Source of the DNA: Micromonospora sp. Llam0
GTDB taxonomy: Bacteria > Actinomycetota > Actinomycetes > Mycobacteriales > Micromonosporaceae
Length of the DNA stretch: 64,000 bases
Direction: 5' to 3'
Assembly: GCF_003751085.1 (NCBI RefSeq)
Contig: NZ_RJJY01000002.1
Coordinates: 248,001 to 312,000, forward strand
Shown here: positions 62,828 through 64,000 of the stretch, in pieces
How the letters are laid out: each line of letters starts with the position of its first letter
Position numbering within the stretch: position 1 is the stretch's first letter
The notes under the pieces: model-generated
What the model was told of the DNA's origin: nothing
Seen by the model: only the letters and a program-made list of their open reading frames with translations
Databases searched by the model: none
Translations under genes and position numbers: made by a program

Positions 62828-63241
62828 ATGACCAGTGCACCATCGTCACCGCCGCCGAACCGCCGAGCACTCCGTCGGGTCGCCGCCACGATCGCCCTCG
62901 CCCTCGTCTCGGTGACCGGCCTGGTGGGGCTCTCCGCCGCGCCGGCCGCGGCCAGCTGGCACCCGGCCTCGGTCGGCTACTGGACCGAGAACCCCGGCCT
63001 GAGTCTGCGTGACTGCTACCACCCGACAGTGCAGCTGCCGCCGAGCCAGAACTGCACATTCATCAAGTACCTGCCCCGGTACACCAACGTCCACGTCGTC
63101 TGCCAACGCTCCGGACAGAACATCTACGGCAACAACGTGTGGGACTACGTGGTCTACTCGGGTGGCGAGGGCTTCGTCTCCGACTACTACATGGACACCA
63201 CCCACCCCAGCTGGATCCCCGGCATCGACATCTGCACCTGA
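62828..63241 (+). CDS. Small secreted protein, SH3-like
   Basis: 137 residues from an ATG behind CAGGAGGG. A signal peptide (about 1-43, ending APAAA) and a mature part of about 95 residues with four cysteines and a pattern (YTNVHVVCQRSGQ, NVWDYVVYSGGEGFVSDYYM) resembling bacterial SH3-type domains of secreted proteins. It follows the STAND gene by 168 bases on the same strand; whether the two are linked is unknown. Confidence 0.75.
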   Translation: MTSAPSSPPPNRRALRRVAATIALALVSVTGLVGLSAAPAAASWHPASVGYWTENPGLSLRDCYHPTVQLPPSQNCTFIKYLPRYTNVHVVCQRSGQNIYGNNVWDYVVYSGGEGFVSDYYMDTTHPSWIPGIDICT

Positions 63242-63249
63242 GGCACCTG

Positions 63250-63290
63250 GGCCGTTGGGGGGTGGAGCGCTGCTCCACCCCCCAACGGCC
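63250..63290. terminator. Bidirectional terminator hairpin
   Basis: A perfect 19-bp stem (63250-63268 with 63272-63290) and a three-base loop, between the convergent secreted-protein gene and the M50 protease gene. Confidence 0.9.
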
Positions 63291-63304
63291 TCTGCCTCCG
63301 ACGG

Positions 63305-64000
63305 TCACCCGCCCGGCGGCGTCGGCAGGTCCAGGTCGGCCAGCCACGGGCTGGCGAGCAGCAGTGCTCCGATGAACAGCGCGGCAAGGTTGATCAGGCC
63401 GAAGAACCCCACCCAGACCAGGCCGGGCACCCGGGTCAGCCAGGCGAGCTGGTCGGCGTCCGACTCCGGCGAGCGGCCCTGGGCACGCAGCCGCTGCAGC
63501 TCACCGACCGGCCGGACCCCGCCGATCAGCAGGAACCACACCCCGGTGTACGCGAACGCGGCCTGCACCTCCGGGCCGGTGGACCACGAGACGGCGAAGA
63601 CCACGCCCCCGGTGACCAGGATGGACACGATCCCGAAGAGGTTGCGGATCATCACCAGCATGGCGAGCAGCAGTGCCACGGCGATCCAGAGCAGCAGGGT
63701 GATCCGGTTGCCGCCGAGCAGCAGGGCACCGGCCAGCCCGACCAGCGACGGCGCGACGTAGCCCGCCAGCAGGGTGAGGATCATGCCCAGCCCGGTCGGC
63801 CGACCGGCGGACAGGGTCAGCCCGGAGGTGTCCGAGTGCAGCCGGATCCCTTTGAGCTTGCGGCCGGTGAGCAGGGCGATCAGCGCGTGCCCGCCTTCGT
63901 GGGCGATGGTGATCGCGTTGCGGCCGATCCGCCAGGGCAGCCGGGTGAGCACCGCGACCAGCGCGACGGCGGCGGTGATGAGCACGAGCAGTGGCGGCGG
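63305..64000 (-). CDS. M50-family membrane metalloprotease (5' end outside window)
   Basis: At least 231 residues, cut by the window end. The zinc site HEGGH lies in TIAHEGGHALIALLTGR, near the start, and six or more hydrophobic segments follow. A second conserved loop DADQLAWLTRVPG is seen near the end. This is the M50B-like group of actinobacterial membrane metalloproteases; substrate is unknown. The true start is not visible. Confidence 0.85.
   Translation of the reverse strand, partial: PPPLLVLITAAVALVAVLTRLPWRIGRNAITIAHEGGHALIALLTGRKLKGIRLHSDTSGLTLSAGRPTGLGMILTLLAGYVAPSLVGLAGALLLGGNRITLLLWIAVALLLAMLVMIRNLFGIVSILVTGGVVFAVSWSTGPEVQAAFAYTGVWFLLIGGVRPVGELQRLRAQGRSPESDADQLAWLTRVPGLVWVGFFGLINLAALFIGALLLASPWLADLDLPTPPGG

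Overview
The window is very GC-rich actinobacterial chromosome. GTG starts are common, overlaps of the ATGA/GTGA type are frequent, and the gene set includes a GTP-type PEP carboxykinase, a GlpX-type FBPase beside a DUF4245 protein, xseAB beside ispH, and a BirA/acyl-CoA carboxylase neighbourhood. This fits a Micromonosporaceae-like organism; the family is inferred and was not checked by any search.

Region 1-7.3 kb is accessory. It holds the end of an AraC regulator, a MutT-like Nudix protein, a degenerate pterin dehydratase-like protein and a PH-domain protein. Next come an XRE-ImmA regulator whose PIN partner gene is cut off at a rearrangement junction, a small HTH/GntR pair with a 138-bp direct repeat, a Uma2 nuclease, an IS4-family element with a 10-bp target duplication inside what looks like a TnpB-element remnant, and a PIN/RHH toxin-antitoxin pair. 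Region 7.4-24.2 kb is mostly core: ychF, two paralogous lipoproteins, an ABC exporter, an MFS transporter behind an 18-bp tandem repeat, an Ada-AlkA/Ogt alkylation-repair pair, a heterodimeric ABC exporter, a methyltransferase, an SGNH hydrolase and rmuC.

Region 24.4-41.3 kb holds a large secreted subtilase, ispH, xseAB, a secreted pectate lyase with a LacI-like operator, a GntR/two-isochorismatase/AtzH-like operon, glpX, a rhomboid protease, a lytic transglycosylase and PIN-PhoH. Region 41.7-53.2 kb holds small membrane and HTH genes with paired operators, otsB, a polyprenyl synthase with a geranylgeranyl-reductase-like enzyme, pckG, tandem GtrA proteins, a MaoC-like protein, a PH-domain protein and birA.

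Region 53.3-64 kb begins with an accessory insert between birA and the carboxylase beta subunit. It includes an IS982-like element that splits a secreted I36-like gene at CTAG and a probably frameshifted membrane gene. The carboxylase gene follows, then the most striking gene of the window: a 1313-residue HTH-nSTAND-TM-WD40 protein (14 WD repeats) preceded by a strong stem-loop leader. A small secreted protein and a truncated M50 metalloprotease end the window.
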